Below, one piece after another: positions 15,981 through 25,500 of a stretch of DNA of 64,000 nucleotides. The notes beneath the pieces are model-generated. The model did no database searches and was not told where the DNA came from. It saw nothing but the letters and a program-made list of their open reading frames with translations. The position numbers and the translations under genes are program-made. The DNA comes from Vibrio penaeicida (GTDB lineage: Bacteria > Pseudomonadota > Gammaproteobacteria > Enterobacterales > Vibrionaceae). The stretch lies in NCBI RefSeq assembly GCF_030689305.1, contig NZ_JAUYVM010000001.1:124001-188000 (forward strand), given 5' to 3'. Numbering within the stretch: the stretch's first letter is position 1; the number at the start of each line of letters is the position of its first letter.

Positions 15981-17345
15981 TTAATCCTTTGTTTCTTCTA
16001 TCGCTTCGCCCAACGCATTAATTAATGTGTCGAGTTCTTTTTCAGTTGTTTGAAATGGCACACCTAGCTGAATTGTGTCGCCGCCATAACGTACGTAAAA
16101 ACCCTTTTGCCAACAGGACATGGCTATCTGGTATGGTCGTAGCAGTGGCTGTCCTTCTTTGGCTAAGAACGTGAGACCGGCTGCCAAGCCAAAATTTCGA
16201 ATATCGAGTACGGAGTCATGAGACTGAAGGCTATGGACTTTCTTCTCGAAGAGTGGCGATAGATCACGCACTTGAGATATCACACCCTCTTGTTCAATCA
16301 CGTCTAATGCTGCCAAAGCGGCGGCACACGCAATTGGGTGCGCTGAATAGGTGTAGCCATGAGGTAATTCCAGCAAATACTCCGACCCACCCGTTTCCAT
16401 AAATGTGTCGTAAATAGGCTGCGATGCCACCACCGCCCCCATTGGAATAGCACCATTGGTGAGCTGCTTGGCAATCGTCATTAAATCGGGTTTCACTCCG
16501 AAGAGTTCCGCCGCACTGTTTGCTCCCATTCGCCCGAAACCGGTAATTACTTCATCAAAAATCAGTAAGATGTCGTGCTTGGTGCATAAATCTCTTAAGC
16601 GGGACAAATACCCTTTCGGGGGTGGTAGCACGCCAGCACTCCCAGCAATTGGCTCTACTATCACAGCGGCAATGTTATCTGCGCCATGCAACAGTACTTT
16701 TTCTTCAAGTTCATTCGCCAATGAAGCCCCAGTTTCTGGAAGCCCTTTGGAAAAGCGGTTCTCTTCCAACAAGGTGTGAGAAAGGTGATCACTCGCCAGC
16801 CCTTCACCATAGAGGCTTCGGTTAGCGCCAATACCACCAACACTGATTCCACCATAATTCACGCCGTGGTAACCCTTGGCACGTCCAATCAACTTTGTCT
16901 TACCGGCTTTACCGCGCTTCTTCCAATACGCTCTCGCTATCTTCAGCGCAGTATCAACCGATTCTGACCCAGATCCTGTAAAGAAAACTCGGTTTAAATC
17001 TTGTGGCATCAGCGAGGCGATACGTTCTGCCAGCTCAAAGGCTTTTGGATGACCAAATTGAAAGGCAGGGGAATAATCGAGCATGGCTGCCTGCTTAGAT
17101 ATCGCTTCTGTTATGCTCGGATGACAATGCCCCAATCCGCAGGTCCACAAGCCCGATAAACCGTCAAAGATCTCGCGTCCTTTATCATCGGTATAGTATC
17201 GACCGTTTGCAGACTGGATGATTCTGGGCGCACGTTTGAAATCTCGGTTCCCTGTAAAAGCCATCCAGTGCGCATCCAGCTGTTTCTTGGTTAACGTACT
17301 GCTGTTTGAGGTTAAGGAGCTGTGTTGAGAAGATTGAACTTCCAT
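15981..17345 (-). CDS. Class III omega-amino acid:pyruvate aminotransferase (BauA-like)
   Basis: A 454-residue PLP-dependent class III aminotransferase. FDGLSGLWTCGLGHCHPSI, FFTGSGSESVDTALKIARAYW, VEPIAGSAGVLPPPKGYL, LIFDEVITGFGRMG and PLP lysine K293 (AKQLTNGAIPMG) are all present. The LWTCGLGH block is typical of omega-amino acid:pyruvate transaminases, which take beta-alanine to malonate semialdehyde. The following mmsA-type gene would use that product. AAGG lies 10 bases before the ATG. A dyad at 17392-17405 in its upstream region is a candidate operator. The exact amine donor (beta-alanine, GABA, putrescine) cannot be read from sequence. Confidence 0.86.
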   Translation of the reverse strand: MEVQSSQHSSLTSNSSTLTKKQLDAHWMAFTGNRDFKRAPRIIQSANGRYYTDDKGREIFDGLSGLWTCGLGHCHPSITEAISKQAAMLDYSPAFQFGHPKAFELAERIASLMPQDLNRVFFTGSGSESVDTALKIARAYWKKRGKAGKTKLIGRAKGYHGVNYGGISVGGIGANRSLYGEGLASDHLSHTLLEENRFSKGLPETGASLANELEEKVLLHGADNIAAVIVEPIAGSAGVLPPPKGYLSRLRDLCTKHDILLIFDEVITGFGRMGANSAAELFGVKPDLMTIAKQLTNGAIPMGAVVASQPIYDTFMETGGSEYLLELPHGYTYSAHPIACAAALAALDVIEQEGVISQVRDLSPLFEKKVHSLQSHDSVLDIRNFGLAAGLTFLAKEGQPLLRPYQIAMSCWQKGFYVRYGGDTIQLGVPFQTTEKELDTLINALGEAIEETKD

Positions 17346-17391
17346 ATTCTGATCGCCTTATTGGTTACACACTTCCTCCAATGTAATATTC

Positions 17392-17405
17392 AAGTTAAGC
17401 AACTT
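17392..17405. promoter_or_regulatory. Dyad upstream of the aminotransferase operon
   Basis: AAGTT-AAGC-AACTT is an inverted repeat about 50 bases upstream of the aminotransferase start, with a further TAAGTTAAC copy at 17417-17425. It is a candidate operator for the nearby AraC or LysR regulator; this is inference. Confidence 0.35.
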
Positions 17406-17468
17406 AAATACAGAGTTAGTTACGCTAAGTTAACCGTTTAATTACGCAAGTAATCTCCTTAGTCCCAT

Positions 17469-17509
17469 AAAAAAACACCCTAATACCTTTTGAATAGGAC
17501 GTTAGGGTG
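17469..17509 (-). terminator. Terminator after the MFS carrier gene
   Basis: On the minus strand CACCCTAAC pairs with ATTAGGGTG, followed by a run of seven T. It ends the peptidase-carrier unit just upstream of the aminotransferase promoter, so the two units are separately transcribed. Confidence 0.8.
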
Positions 17510-17585
17510 CCTTGATTTTCATTCAACCAGATTTGTTTATTAGTCTGAGTTGAAAAAGGGGGGTATCCGACGTTGTTTACATCTC

Positions 17586-18770
17586 TTAGCTGACCGTTTC
17601 TGCTTTAAAAGCCCACGACTTGCGTAATAGTGGCAGCACGGCAATTGCACTTATTACAAGAGCGCCAATTGCTATGCTATTGACAACTGACAACCCAAAG
17701 TTTGGTAGTAATACCCCAACAACTAAAGGACCGGCTGTTAGCCCCGCACCTAATGCAGGGATGCTAAGTGCCACCGCTCGACCTGATGAATCTGAATCTG
17801 CCACGACCGCAAACAAATATGGCGCGCAGTAATTCCAAAGAAAGTTAAATATTGAAGCGAGGTACAAAAACGGCATGGTCTCAAAATTGCCTTGTAAAAG
17901 TATGACAACAACAACTTGAATGCCGATAGTCAGCAGAATGGGAAATAGTCGACCTAGTTTTTCAGCTTGAACTACGGCGCACGCAGCGCCCGCAAGACCG
18001 GCTAAGCCTATCGTCCCAAGTAACGCCCCAATCTCACTGTTTGCAATTCCCCCTTCTTCGGCAATGATCTCTAAAAACGCCCACACCGTATTCTCGCCAG
18101 CGTAAAAAAAGAACATTGTACAAACAGAAAGCAGAATGACGATACTACGCGTCGACGACGTATCAGAAGATGATGTGACGGGCGAGATCGAAATAGAGAG
18201 CTTTCTAGTCCATATAGGTGCCGCAGCCAGCACCAATACACACAATCCTGCGAGCACATAAAATATGACATTAACGCTGCCAACAGAGGCAATGACATTA
18301 GGGAAAAAGTATATGCCTAGCGCACTGAAAGAGAGTTGAGCAAACAACAAATACGCAAACGCTCGATCGCTATTTTGTGCTTTGCTTAGCGCAATGTTAA
18401 TGATGGCCGCCAAACTTCCGCTACCTAATCCACACATCACGCGCACCCACATCAACACCTCATAACTACTTTCATGACTGCTAGAAATATAGGCACTGGC
18501 AATGTTCCCAGAAATCATCATCCACAACGCTACGAATACGATTCTGGTCCATTGGGTGTTTTTCAAACACAGTGTTGCTATTAGCCCACCAACAGCAAAG
18601 CCCCCTAGCTCTGCCGACAGCAAGAAGCCAGCTTGATCAACCGCCATTCCCGTTTCAACCAACCCACCAACGAAGACAGGGGCGACGAGAAACACGAAAG
18701 CCGGTAATACTCCCGCACACGCAAGCATCATGATGGACAGTAAATTGGGATGTTGTATCGAATTATTCAT
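17586..18770 (-). CDS. Major facilitator superfamily transporter
   Basis: A 394-residue polytopic membrane protein with about 12 hydrophobic segments, for example ILSIMMLACAGVLPAFVFLV at the start and GALVISAIAVLPLL at the end, and an RAFAYLLFAQ-type loop between. It is typical in size and shape of MFS permeases. It follows the P1 peptidase gene by 61 bases on the same strand and probably shares its transcript. The context suggests import of a peptide, beta-amino acid or related nitrogen compound, or export of an excess product. The substrate cannot be assigned from sequence. A strong terminator follows. Confidence 0.8.
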   Translation of the reverse strand: MNNSIQHPNLLSIMMLACAGVLPAFVFLVAPVFVGGLVETGMAVDQAGFLLSAELGGFAVGGLIATLCLKNTQWTRIVFVALWMMISGNIASAYISSSHESSYEVLMWVRVMCGLGSGSLAAIINIALSKAQNSDRAFAYLLFAQLSFSALGIYFFPNVIASVGSVNVIFYVLAGLCVLVLAAAPIWTRKLSISISPVTSSSDTSSTRSIVILLSVCTMFFFYAGENTVWAFLEIIAEEGGIANSEIGALLGTIGLAGLAGAACAVVQAEKLGRLFPILLTIGIQVVVVILLQGNFETMPFLYLASIFNFLWNYCAPYLFAVVADSDSSGRAVALSIPALGAGLTAGPLVVGVLLPNFGLSVVNSIAIGALVISAIAVLPLLRKSWAFKAETVS

Positions 18771-18817
18771 TGCACTTCTCTCTTCAGTCCTTTGACAGAT
18801 AAATGTGTATTGGTTTT

Positions 18818-18833
18818 AGGGTCTGTTGACCCT
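18818..18833. repeat. Palindromic hairpin AGGGTC-TGTT-GACCCT
   Basis: A perfect 6-base inverted repeat around TGTT sits at the 3' end of the peptidase gene and overlaps its stop codon. Nearly the same sequence, without the last pair, recurs at 21412-21427, and a variant at 14318-14331. Confidence 0.55.
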
Positions 18834-19995
18834 AGTGTCTATCAACTAAACGGTTATGCTTCTTTAGCAGCGAACGTAATTTTTGATGGTCAATTTCATC
18901 AAACACCAATCCTTTGGGTTTCACGCTTAACGTCGTTTTTGCTGCCACCATGGCATTCAAAATCGCTTCTTCCACGGCTTGAACCGTCGCCATGTAGAAC
19001 TCGTCTAAGTAATGTTCATTCACATGCTCTAAAGGCAGAACTGCGTCCAAAACCGTGCCACAACTGAACGACATGCCATTGTCGTTTGCAGTCGAGAATG
19101 CAAGAAAGATATCGCCAGAATAGTGACCACCAGAAGTCCCTGTTCTGCCTAACCCTATCGCAGCACGCTTTGCTAAGCTTTGAAGTTGTAATGGCAGTAA
19201 CGGGGCATCCGTTGCTATAGTTACAACAATGGACCCTGTGTCTCTTGCGTCGCTATCCATCGCTTGAAGTATTGGACAATTTTCGTTTAAGTATTGACCT
19301 ACAGGTACACCAGCCACATTAAACTCATGCCTTAAACCAAAATTGGACTGAACGAAAACACCTACTACAAATTCATGTCCGGGGATGCGAACCAAGCGAG
19401 ATGAGGTTCCCGATCCGCCCTTAAATTCGTAAGTTTGCATGCCCGTTCCACCACCCACATTGCCTTCTTCTATTGAACCAGACTGTGCTCGGTTGATCGC
19501 TTCAAGTACATCCGATTCAGTGACAAACTGAGCCGTAATGTCATTCATAAAACCATCGTAAGTTTCTGCCACAACGGGCATTGCCCAAGCGTGACCATCT
19601 TTGAAGTGCGTATCGTAGGTGTCCATCATCCACCGGGTCGCACCATGGTGCACCATACCAACAGAGTGCGTATTCGTAATACAGACAGGGCCGAGAAAAT
19701 ACCCTGCCTCATTGATCCAGTGGGTACCCGTCATTTCTCCATTCCCATTCAGATCATACTGTCCAGCCCAGACAGGGCTTGGGGATTTTCTTTTCCCTCT
19801 AGGAAGAATGGCGGTCACCCCCGTACACATTTTTTTCAACGGATCAATCAAGGTGGTGTATCCAACTTCCACCCCTTTTACATCCGTGATGGCATTAAAG
19901 GTGGCGGTTTCACCTTCTAATGGTATACCCAAGTCACGAGCGCGAGGGGTAAAAGAGTGATGGGATGTTTTGGAATTGGAACGAGTGACTGCCAT
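18832..19995 (-). CDS. P1-family aminopeptidase (DmpA/BapA-like, N-terminal nucleophile)
   Basis: A 387-residue member of peptidase family P1 (S58/DmpA), enzymes that self-cleave to expose a catalytic serine and remove N-terminal D- or beta-amino acids, including beta-alanine from carnosine-like peptides. DTGSIVVTIATDAPLLP contains the expected cleavage pair G254-S255, close to DmpA G249-S250. GGGTGMQTYEFKGGSGTSSR and LGRTGTSGGHYSGDI are further family blocks. I start at ATG 19995 after AGAAGG; the longer frame adds 20 unrelated residues. There is no signal peptide, so it is cytoplasmic. With the carrier and the downstream aminotransferase and dehydrogenase it suggests beta-alanyl peptide use. 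Confidence 0.85.
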   Translation of the reverse strand: MAVTRSNSKTSHHSFTPRARDLGIPLEGETATFNAITDVKGVEVGYTTLIDPLKKMCTGVTAILPRGKRKSPSPVWAGQYDLNGNGEMTGTHWINEAGYFLGPVCITNTHSVGMVHHGATRWMMDTYDTHFKDGHAWAMPVVAETYDGFMNDITAQFVTESDVLEAINRAQSGSIEEGNVGGGTGMQTYEFKGGSGTSSRLVRIPGHEFVVGVFVQSNFGLRHEFNVAGVPVGQYLNENCPILQAMDSDARDTGSIVVTIATDAPLLPLQLQSLAKRAAIGLGRTGTSGGHYSGDIFLAFSTANDNGMSFSCGTVLDAVLPLEHVNEHYLDEFYMATVQAVEEAILNAMVAAKTTLSVKPKGLVFDEIDHQKLRSLLKKHNRLVDRH

Positions 19996-20024
19996 GAAAC
20001 CTTCTCTTAATTTGAATATCCAAG

Positions 20025-20050
20025 AACAATTGTGAAATTCACAACTTGTT
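20025..20050. promoter_or_regulatory. Long dyad upstream of the peptidase gene
   Basis: AACAATTGTGAA and TTCACAACTTGTT form a dyad around a single A, with one inserted base; its core TTGTGAAATTCACAA is a perfect palindrome. It lies 30 bases upstream of the peptidase start. The spacing of TGTGA and TCACA is 3, not 6, so it is not a standard CRP site. A repressor operator for the peptidase-carrier unit is a fair guess. Confidence 0.45.
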
Positions 20051-20150
20051 AACAACTCAAATTAAGATAAAGGGGTAAGGAGCCGCTGTATTGACTTGAA
20101 GTGACAACTTAGTGGCACGTAAGCAATGTACGGCGATTCACCTAGTAAAC

Positions 20151-20280
20151 ACTCTATGCAACAGGTAAAAACTCTATGCAACAGGTAAAAACTATGCATT
20201 AGACAAAAACTATGCATTAGGAAAAAACATGCATTAGATAAAAAAATATGCATTGGATAAAAAGCTATGAAGGTGAAAAT
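20151..20280. repeat. Seven tandem 18-20 bp repeats between the peptidase and AraC genes
   Basis: Head-to-tail copies begin at 20151, 20171, 20191, 20209, 20227, 20245 and 20263. The first two are identical 20-mers (ACTCTATGCAACAGGTAAAA); the next four are 18-mers close to ACTATGCATTAGATAAAA; the seventh is degenerate. Copies 3-6 hold ATGCAT palindromes. The array lies about 155 bases upstream of the peptidase gene and just after the araC-type gene. AraC-family proteins often bind direct repeats, so it may be an operator array, though it could be a simple slippage-expanded repeat. A minus-strand frame across it looks like a repeat artefact. Confidence 0.85.
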
Positions 20281-20297
20281 AACTTAAGACAAAGCCG

Positions 20298-21311
20298 CTA
20301 CTCGGGAAAAAATAACTCGCGATATTGTGTAGGGGTAATTCCATGCCAGCGCTTGAAGGCTCTGTCGAACGCAGCAAGTTCTGAATAACCTAAGGTTAAA
20401 GCGATATCGATCATTGAGATAGCGGCTTCATGTAACAACTGACACGCGAAATGACGACGAACGTTATCCACCAAATAGGAAAAGCTCACATCGTGATCCG
20501 CTAATCTGCGCTGAAGTGTACGACGGCTCATGCACATGTGCTCAGCGGCTTTATCAATTCCGCACTCTTCATCAGACAAGAGCTGAAAGATGACATCTTC
20601 CAGCTCTTGGAAAAAAGACAGTGTTTCAGATTGTTGGTCGATTTTTTCAGTCAAATTGCTGCACATAATGTCATACAAGCGCTGATCCGATGCAGCAATC
20701 TGCGCTTCCAGAACGTGGTTTTCTATCGTGACAAAATTGAATGGTTGTTCTGCCAGAAGCAAAGACTGAGTCTTCTCACTGATGTTTTGTTTCCGCTCAC
20801 TGTGCGTTAAACCAATGAGTACTGGGCTCCAATCTGGATTACATAAATATTGTATAAGGCGGATAAAAAAGCCTAGAGACATATGGGTATCATGCGTCGA
20901 TGCTAAGCCTTCAGAATTCACGCGGTAACACAAATCCATGCAATCAGGGTGATGGAGGCTAGGTCTTAGAAAAACCTCTGTGTGGCTTTGCACTAATTGT
21001 ACGTAATCACAAGTGACTGATATGGCATCTTTGAGACGAGTCGAATTGACTATCGCATACCCCATGATGCCCATGTTTCGAAAATCAAAATCTTGATAGA
21101 TATCCCAGCCAAAATCAGGGTTTCCTGTCAACGTTTCCACCCGATTCAGGAACTGATAGAAATCGCTCAGATAAAGATAGCTACCGTCTTCCAAGTATTG
21201 AACAGCTTCTCCTGGTTCTGGCAATAGATCGTCAGAAACCTCTTCATCCAGCGTGCGAAGATAAGCCAAAACCTGATCAGAAAAAATTCTCGAAATCGTA
21301 CCTGAAACCAT
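20298..21311 (-). CDS. AraC-family transcriptional regulator with arabinose-binding-like domain
   Basis: A 337-residue regulator: an N-terminal effector domain of the Arabinose_bd type (about 15-200, as in OruR/ArgR-like activators) and a C-terminal double HTH (about 238-335) with AAEHMCMSRRTLQRRLADHDVSF and IALTLGYSELAAFDRAFKRWHGITPTQYR. Relatives control amino-acid or amine catabolism. It lies between the LysR gene and the peptidase gene, all on the minus strand, and just upstream on the map of the tandem repeat array, which makes the neighbouring catabolic genes its likely targets. The inducer is unknown. Confidence 0.88.
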   Translation of the reverse strand: MVSGTISRIFSDQVLAYLRTLDEEVSDDLLPEPGEAVQYLEDGSYLYLSDFYQFLNRVETLTGNPDFGWDIYQDFDFRNMGIMGYAIVNSTRLKDAISVTCDYVQLVQSHTEVFLRPSLHHPDCMDLCYRVNSEGLASTHDTHMSLGFFIRLIQYLCNPDWSPVLIGLTHSERKQNISEKTQSLLLAEQPFNFVTIENHVLEAQIAASDQRLYDIMCSNLTEKIDQQSETLSFFQELEDVIFQLLSDEECGIDKAAEHMCMSRRTLQRRLADHDVSFSYLVDNVRRHFACQLLHEAAISMIDIALTLGYSELAAFDRAFKRWHGITPTQYRELFFPE

Positions 21312-21411
21312 GAAATTCTACTATTGCTCAAACAGCCTTTATTTCTAACACAAGCCAACTCTCATATAAACGGAAAGCGTTAACCAAATTGACCACTTCG
21401 GAAAACTGGCG

Positions 21412-21427
21412 AGGGTCTGTTGACCTT
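21412..21427. repeat. Hairpin AGGGTC-TGTT-GACCTTTT
   Basis: An imperfect copy of the element at 18818-18833, in the gap between the LysR and AraC genes. On the plus strand the short stem is followed by four T, so it could act as a weak terminator. Confidence 0.45.
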
Positions 21428-21485
21428 TTTCGGTTAAATTTCATTCATACTCTATGTCATTTGAGCGCGACGTAAACTGTGACGC

Positions 21486-22382
21486 TTAGTTAAGCGCAGA
21501 CAAAAACGTTTCTAACACTAAGTTTGCTCGACGCTCTTTACGTGTAATGGAGGCAAAAGGCTGGGAGTAACCATATTGCTGAGGCAGAATGGCTTTCATC
21601 ACACCATCATCAACCCACCTTTGAGCAAAATGATCCGGTAGATAACCTAAGTACTGCCCTGTAAGTAAGAGAAACGCGATGCCTTCCCTATCTGTCGCCG
21701 TTGCTGAACTTTTCATTGTGTTATACAACGACTGAATTTTTGGTGTTTGTGCATAAGCAGGCACAATTGCATCCCACTCGGTGAGATCGACGGATTGAAC
21801 GGTCTCGGAAAACAATGGATGCCCTGAACCGCAATAAAGTAGTGACGTCTCGTTATACAAAGGTTCATATTGAAGCCCAGATAACGTGCGGATATGCGGA
21901 ATCATTCCAACGTGCAAAGTGCCATCCAGAACCCCTTTTTCAACATCATTCGGTGGGATCATTCGAATGTTAATAGTGACGTCTGGCCCGGCTTTTTTTA
22001 GCTCCGCAAGAGCATTAGTAATGCGCATTTCCGTCATCGATACCATGTTGTCAGTAATACCAATGTTTAATTCACCGACGAGGCTCGAATGCAACGTATT
22101 AATCTGAGTTTTGAACTCCTCCAACGATGCAAGTAATTGAAGGGTGTACTGGTAAACCTGCTGCCCTTCATCGGTCATTGAAAAACCCGATCGCCCGCGA
22201 TGGCAAAGCTTAAACCCTAATCGGATCTCTAAGTCTGCCATTGCTGCACTGATCGCCGCGCGGCTGATGTTTAACACGACCTCTGCCGCCGAAAACCCTC
22301 CCGATTCCACCACACAACGAAAAATACGTAGTAGGCGTAAATCGATATCACTGAGTTGACCCGTTAGCGATTTCCTTTTCAT
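21486..22382 (-). CDS. LysR-family transcriptional regulator
   Basis: A 298-residue LysR-type regulator. The winged HTH is at about 8-67 (LSDIDLRLLRIFRCVVESGGFSAAEVVLNISRAAISAAMADLE, then LGFKLCHRGRSGFSMTDEGQQVY), followed by a periplasmic-binding-protein-like effector domain from about 93. It ends with an RKERRANLVLETFLSALN helix. It is the first gene of the minus-strand catabolic cluster but has its own intergenic regions on both sides. It probably regulates part of the cluster; the target and coinducer are unknown. Confidence 0.9.
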   Translation of the reverse strand: MKRKSLTGQLSDIDLRLLRIFRCVVESGGFSAAEVVLNISRAAISAAMADLEIRLGFKLCHRGRSGFSMTDEGQQVYQYTLQLLASLEEFKTQINTLHSSLVGELNIGITDNMVSMTEMRITNALAELKKAGPDVTINIRMIPPNDVEKGVLDGTLHVGMIPHIRTLSGLQYEPLYNETSLLYCGSGHPLFSETVQSVDLTEWDAIVPAYAQTPKIQSLYNTMKSSATATDREGIAFLLLTGQYLGYLPDHFAQRWVDDGVMKAILPQQYGYSQPFASITRKERRANLVLETFLSALN

Positions 22383-22504
22383 AAAAACTGTCCGTCATTG
22401 CGATACGCTTATTACTCTACCCAAGTAACTAAAAAGTAGAGCTTTGAATCCTACATCCTGAGTTTGTTTGAGTACAGTGTGCGTTCGAAATGAAAATATG
22501 GAAT

Positions 22505-22532
22505 AAAAAACGCCTCCAGAAAAGGAGGCGTT
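22505..22532 (-). terminator. Terminator of the cmoM-mukFEB operon
   Basis: On the minus strand AACGCCTCC pairs with GGAGGCGTT around a 6-base loop and is followed by TTTTTTA. It lies about 50 bases after the mukB stop. Confidence 0.9.
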
Positions 22533-22539
22533 ATTCGGC

Positions 22540-22560
22540 TTAGCAAATTGTATTTGCTAA
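22540..22560. repeat. Perfect inverted repeat between mukB and its terminator
   Basis: TTAGCAAAT-TGT-ATTTGCTAA is a 9-base perfect inverted repeat. It has no T run and may stabilise the 3' end of the mukB mRNA or be a protein-binding dyad. Confidence 0.55.
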
Positions 22561-22580
22561 TAGCTGTGAAGGCTTGGAAG

Positions 22581-25500
22581 TTAATCAACTAAATCCGCTT
22601 CTTCCAATGCTTCTTGAGCGGCATCACTTACCTTAGGTGTGTCACCAAACCCTCTTAGCCCTACAACATGCACGTGCTCGTGGTCTTTAAATACCTTACG
22701 AACCAGTTTATAGGTGGTCCCTTTTTCTGGGCTGATGTTTTCTGGTGCGGCAATAAGCAATTGCATGCCCAAACGGTCACAGAGTTCAAACAGTGTCGAG
22801 ATCGATTTCGCATCAAGACGGGCGGCCTCATCTAAGAAAAGAAGACGACAAGGCACGATATCTTTACTGCGTAAGCGTCGAGATTCCTCTTCCCAGCTTT
22901 GCACCACCATCAGCAGAATGGATTGACCAGTACCAATGGCTTCACCCGTAGACAAGGCTCCTGATTCTGCTTGCAGCCAGCCATCTGAGCCGCGGTTAAC
23001 TTCAACACTCAATTCTAAGTAGTTTCGGTAATCTAACAGCTCCTCGCCCAACACTTGCGGTGAGCGCTGCCCCATATCAATGTGTGGGTTAACACGCTGG
23101 AACAATTTGGCCATCGCTTCAGAGAAGGTAAAACGTGTACTTTCAAACAGATCTTTATGTTGTTCTTGCTGTGTTGCTAAACCATTGAGAAGAATTTCGT
23201 GGCTTTCACGAATATTCACGTTCAAGCGAACGCCTTTTACCTGACCAAAGTAGATGTTCGATAGCCCTTGGTTAAGCATGCGAATTCGGTTTTGCTCTCG
23301 TTGAATCGTCTTCTTGATGATCGCAGCTACCGATTCAGAGCTGATTGCCAAACGGTTTTCACGTTGAGTCAGTTCTTCGGTAAGACGAGCCAGCTCCACT
23401 TCCATTTCTTCAATAGCTTCAACGGGATCATCTGTACGAATGATATCTTGACGAATACGCTCACGAAGATGCTGATACACCGCAATGTAAAAGAGCACCT
23501 TTTTCTCTGGTCGAGAGTTATCTTCGGACGATCGTAATGCATCGCGTAGGTCTTCATTATCCGCAACAGCTAGACGCAACGCACCGAGTGACTTATCCGA
23601 CATAGAGCGTAATTCATCTGCCGACATGTAAGCCAGTTCACGGCGATGTAAACGACGCTCTACATCATTTTCTCTTGCAAGCCGAAGAACAGAACACCAT
23701 CCCGCTTTTGCGGCTACCACAAAGGTACGAAGTTCAATGTATTCTTTCTGAACTTTCTTCAAGCGCTTCGCCAAAGCTTTCATTTCCAGCTCAGTCGATG
23801 TGATTGTGCGCTCAAATTCACTCTTACGATTACGAGAAGCGTGTAAGCGTTCTTGCAACTCATCGCGACGATTACGCGCACGCTCTTCTGCCCCAGCATC
23901 CGCGTTAACACCAAATTCTTGCAATTCTGCACGGAACTCTTGCATTGTCTCCGCTTTCGCTTGGTGTGAACTTTTAAGTGATGCAAGCACCTGATTATAC
24001 TGGCTAAGCTGTTGTTGAGACTGCTTTGATACTTCACGGTGACGCGTACGCGCTCGCTCCGCTTCCACTAGCTTTGATTTTAACTGCTCGCTCAATTCAC
24101 TGCTTTTATTCAGTAATTCAACCGAGTCGGAATAGCTAAAGTGATGACGACGCTCTACCAAATCCGCCAAAGCAAAGAGTGTCGTTTTCAGACCTTGAAG
24201 TTCAATATCTGCTGCTTCGTGCTCCGCTTGCAGCGCATCGAATTGCTCTGGATCCGCTTCTAGAGCAGAGGCAATTTTTTCAAGTTGAGCAACCGCTTTA
24301 CCATGCATGCTCTGGAAGTGCTTCGCTTCACTTAAACTTGCGAGTTTTTCTTCCAATTCTTGATGACGTTCGGCTAAGGTTTCATCCTCTATCACACCCA
24401 TCATTGGCGCTAGCTTATCAAGCAGTGACAGTGCCTGTTTAGATGCCGTAAGCTGGCTGCGCTGTTGCTGTTCTCGGTTTTCCAAGTCAGATAACTGGCG
24501 AGCGAATTGGTTGCGTTTATCACGCGCAACCTGAAGGGCTTGTTCTGGGTCTGCTTCAAAAGCGACACCAATATGTTTTGCCACAAATTCGTTGAACGCT
24601 TGGTAAAGGCGTTGAAGCTTCTGCGAATCAAACGACGCTTTCGCATGCTTCTCCACAACTTCGTCTCGTTCTTCTCGCAGCAGCGACAAACGTTGTTCAC
24701 GCGCCGCGCGTCCAAACAACGGAATTTCAGGGAAACGAGAGTAACGCATTTGGCGATCGTTCAGCTGAACACAAACCGCGCCTTCAAGTTCATCGGCGTT
24801 GAATGAGCTGTCGTCGAAGGCATCTACGTCACCTTCGATGATGTACAAGTCTTCAGGGCAATCGTCTAACTCTATGAGCTTCTCTTTAATACCTGAAAGG
24901 TCAGACACCACAATAGCGTGACGTGCTGGACCGTACATCGCACTAAAATACGGCGCATCATCAATCGTGATGTCGTCGTAGATTTCAGAAAGCAGTACAC
25001 CGCCTAACGTATCCGCTAACCCTTTAAGACGTGGATCGTTAGAGCCACCCGGTGATGCCAAGCGTTCAATTTCATGATCCAGCTGAGTACGTCGTTCACC
25101 TAGCTTATCTTTAGCCATCGATTGAGACTTCTCTCGCTCAAGGACTTGTTGCATCTCAGACATCACTGCCTGACTGTCGTATAAATCCGATTCGGATTGC
25201 TCTTTCAGCTTTTCAAGTGCATCGTTAGCAGCAATCCAAGTCGGCGCAATAGCTTCAAACTTTTTGATTTCAGCGTCTGCATCTTGCTGATGACGGCGAA
25301 GTTCACTGCGTTGTTCACGCAATACTTCTTTATCATGTTCAACAGATTCAATCGTTGCACTGTGACGTTCGTGTTCTTGCTCGAGAGTTAACTCATCGAC
25401 CAAATCTACACTGTGCTGTTTTTGATATTCAGCAACACTTTGCTGCGCGACACGCTGCTGATTAAGGCTTCTCTCAAAATCACGATACTGCGCTTGCCAT

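Noticed and set aside
20030..20044. CRP site at TTGTGAAATTCACAA
   Set aside because: The half-sites are separated by 3 bases instead of 6, so it does not fit CRP.
20062..20253. 63-codon minus-strand frame with repeated MHSF/LMHSF units
   Set aside because: It is produced by the tandem repeat array; the residues follow the DNA period, and no family or ribosome binding site supports it.
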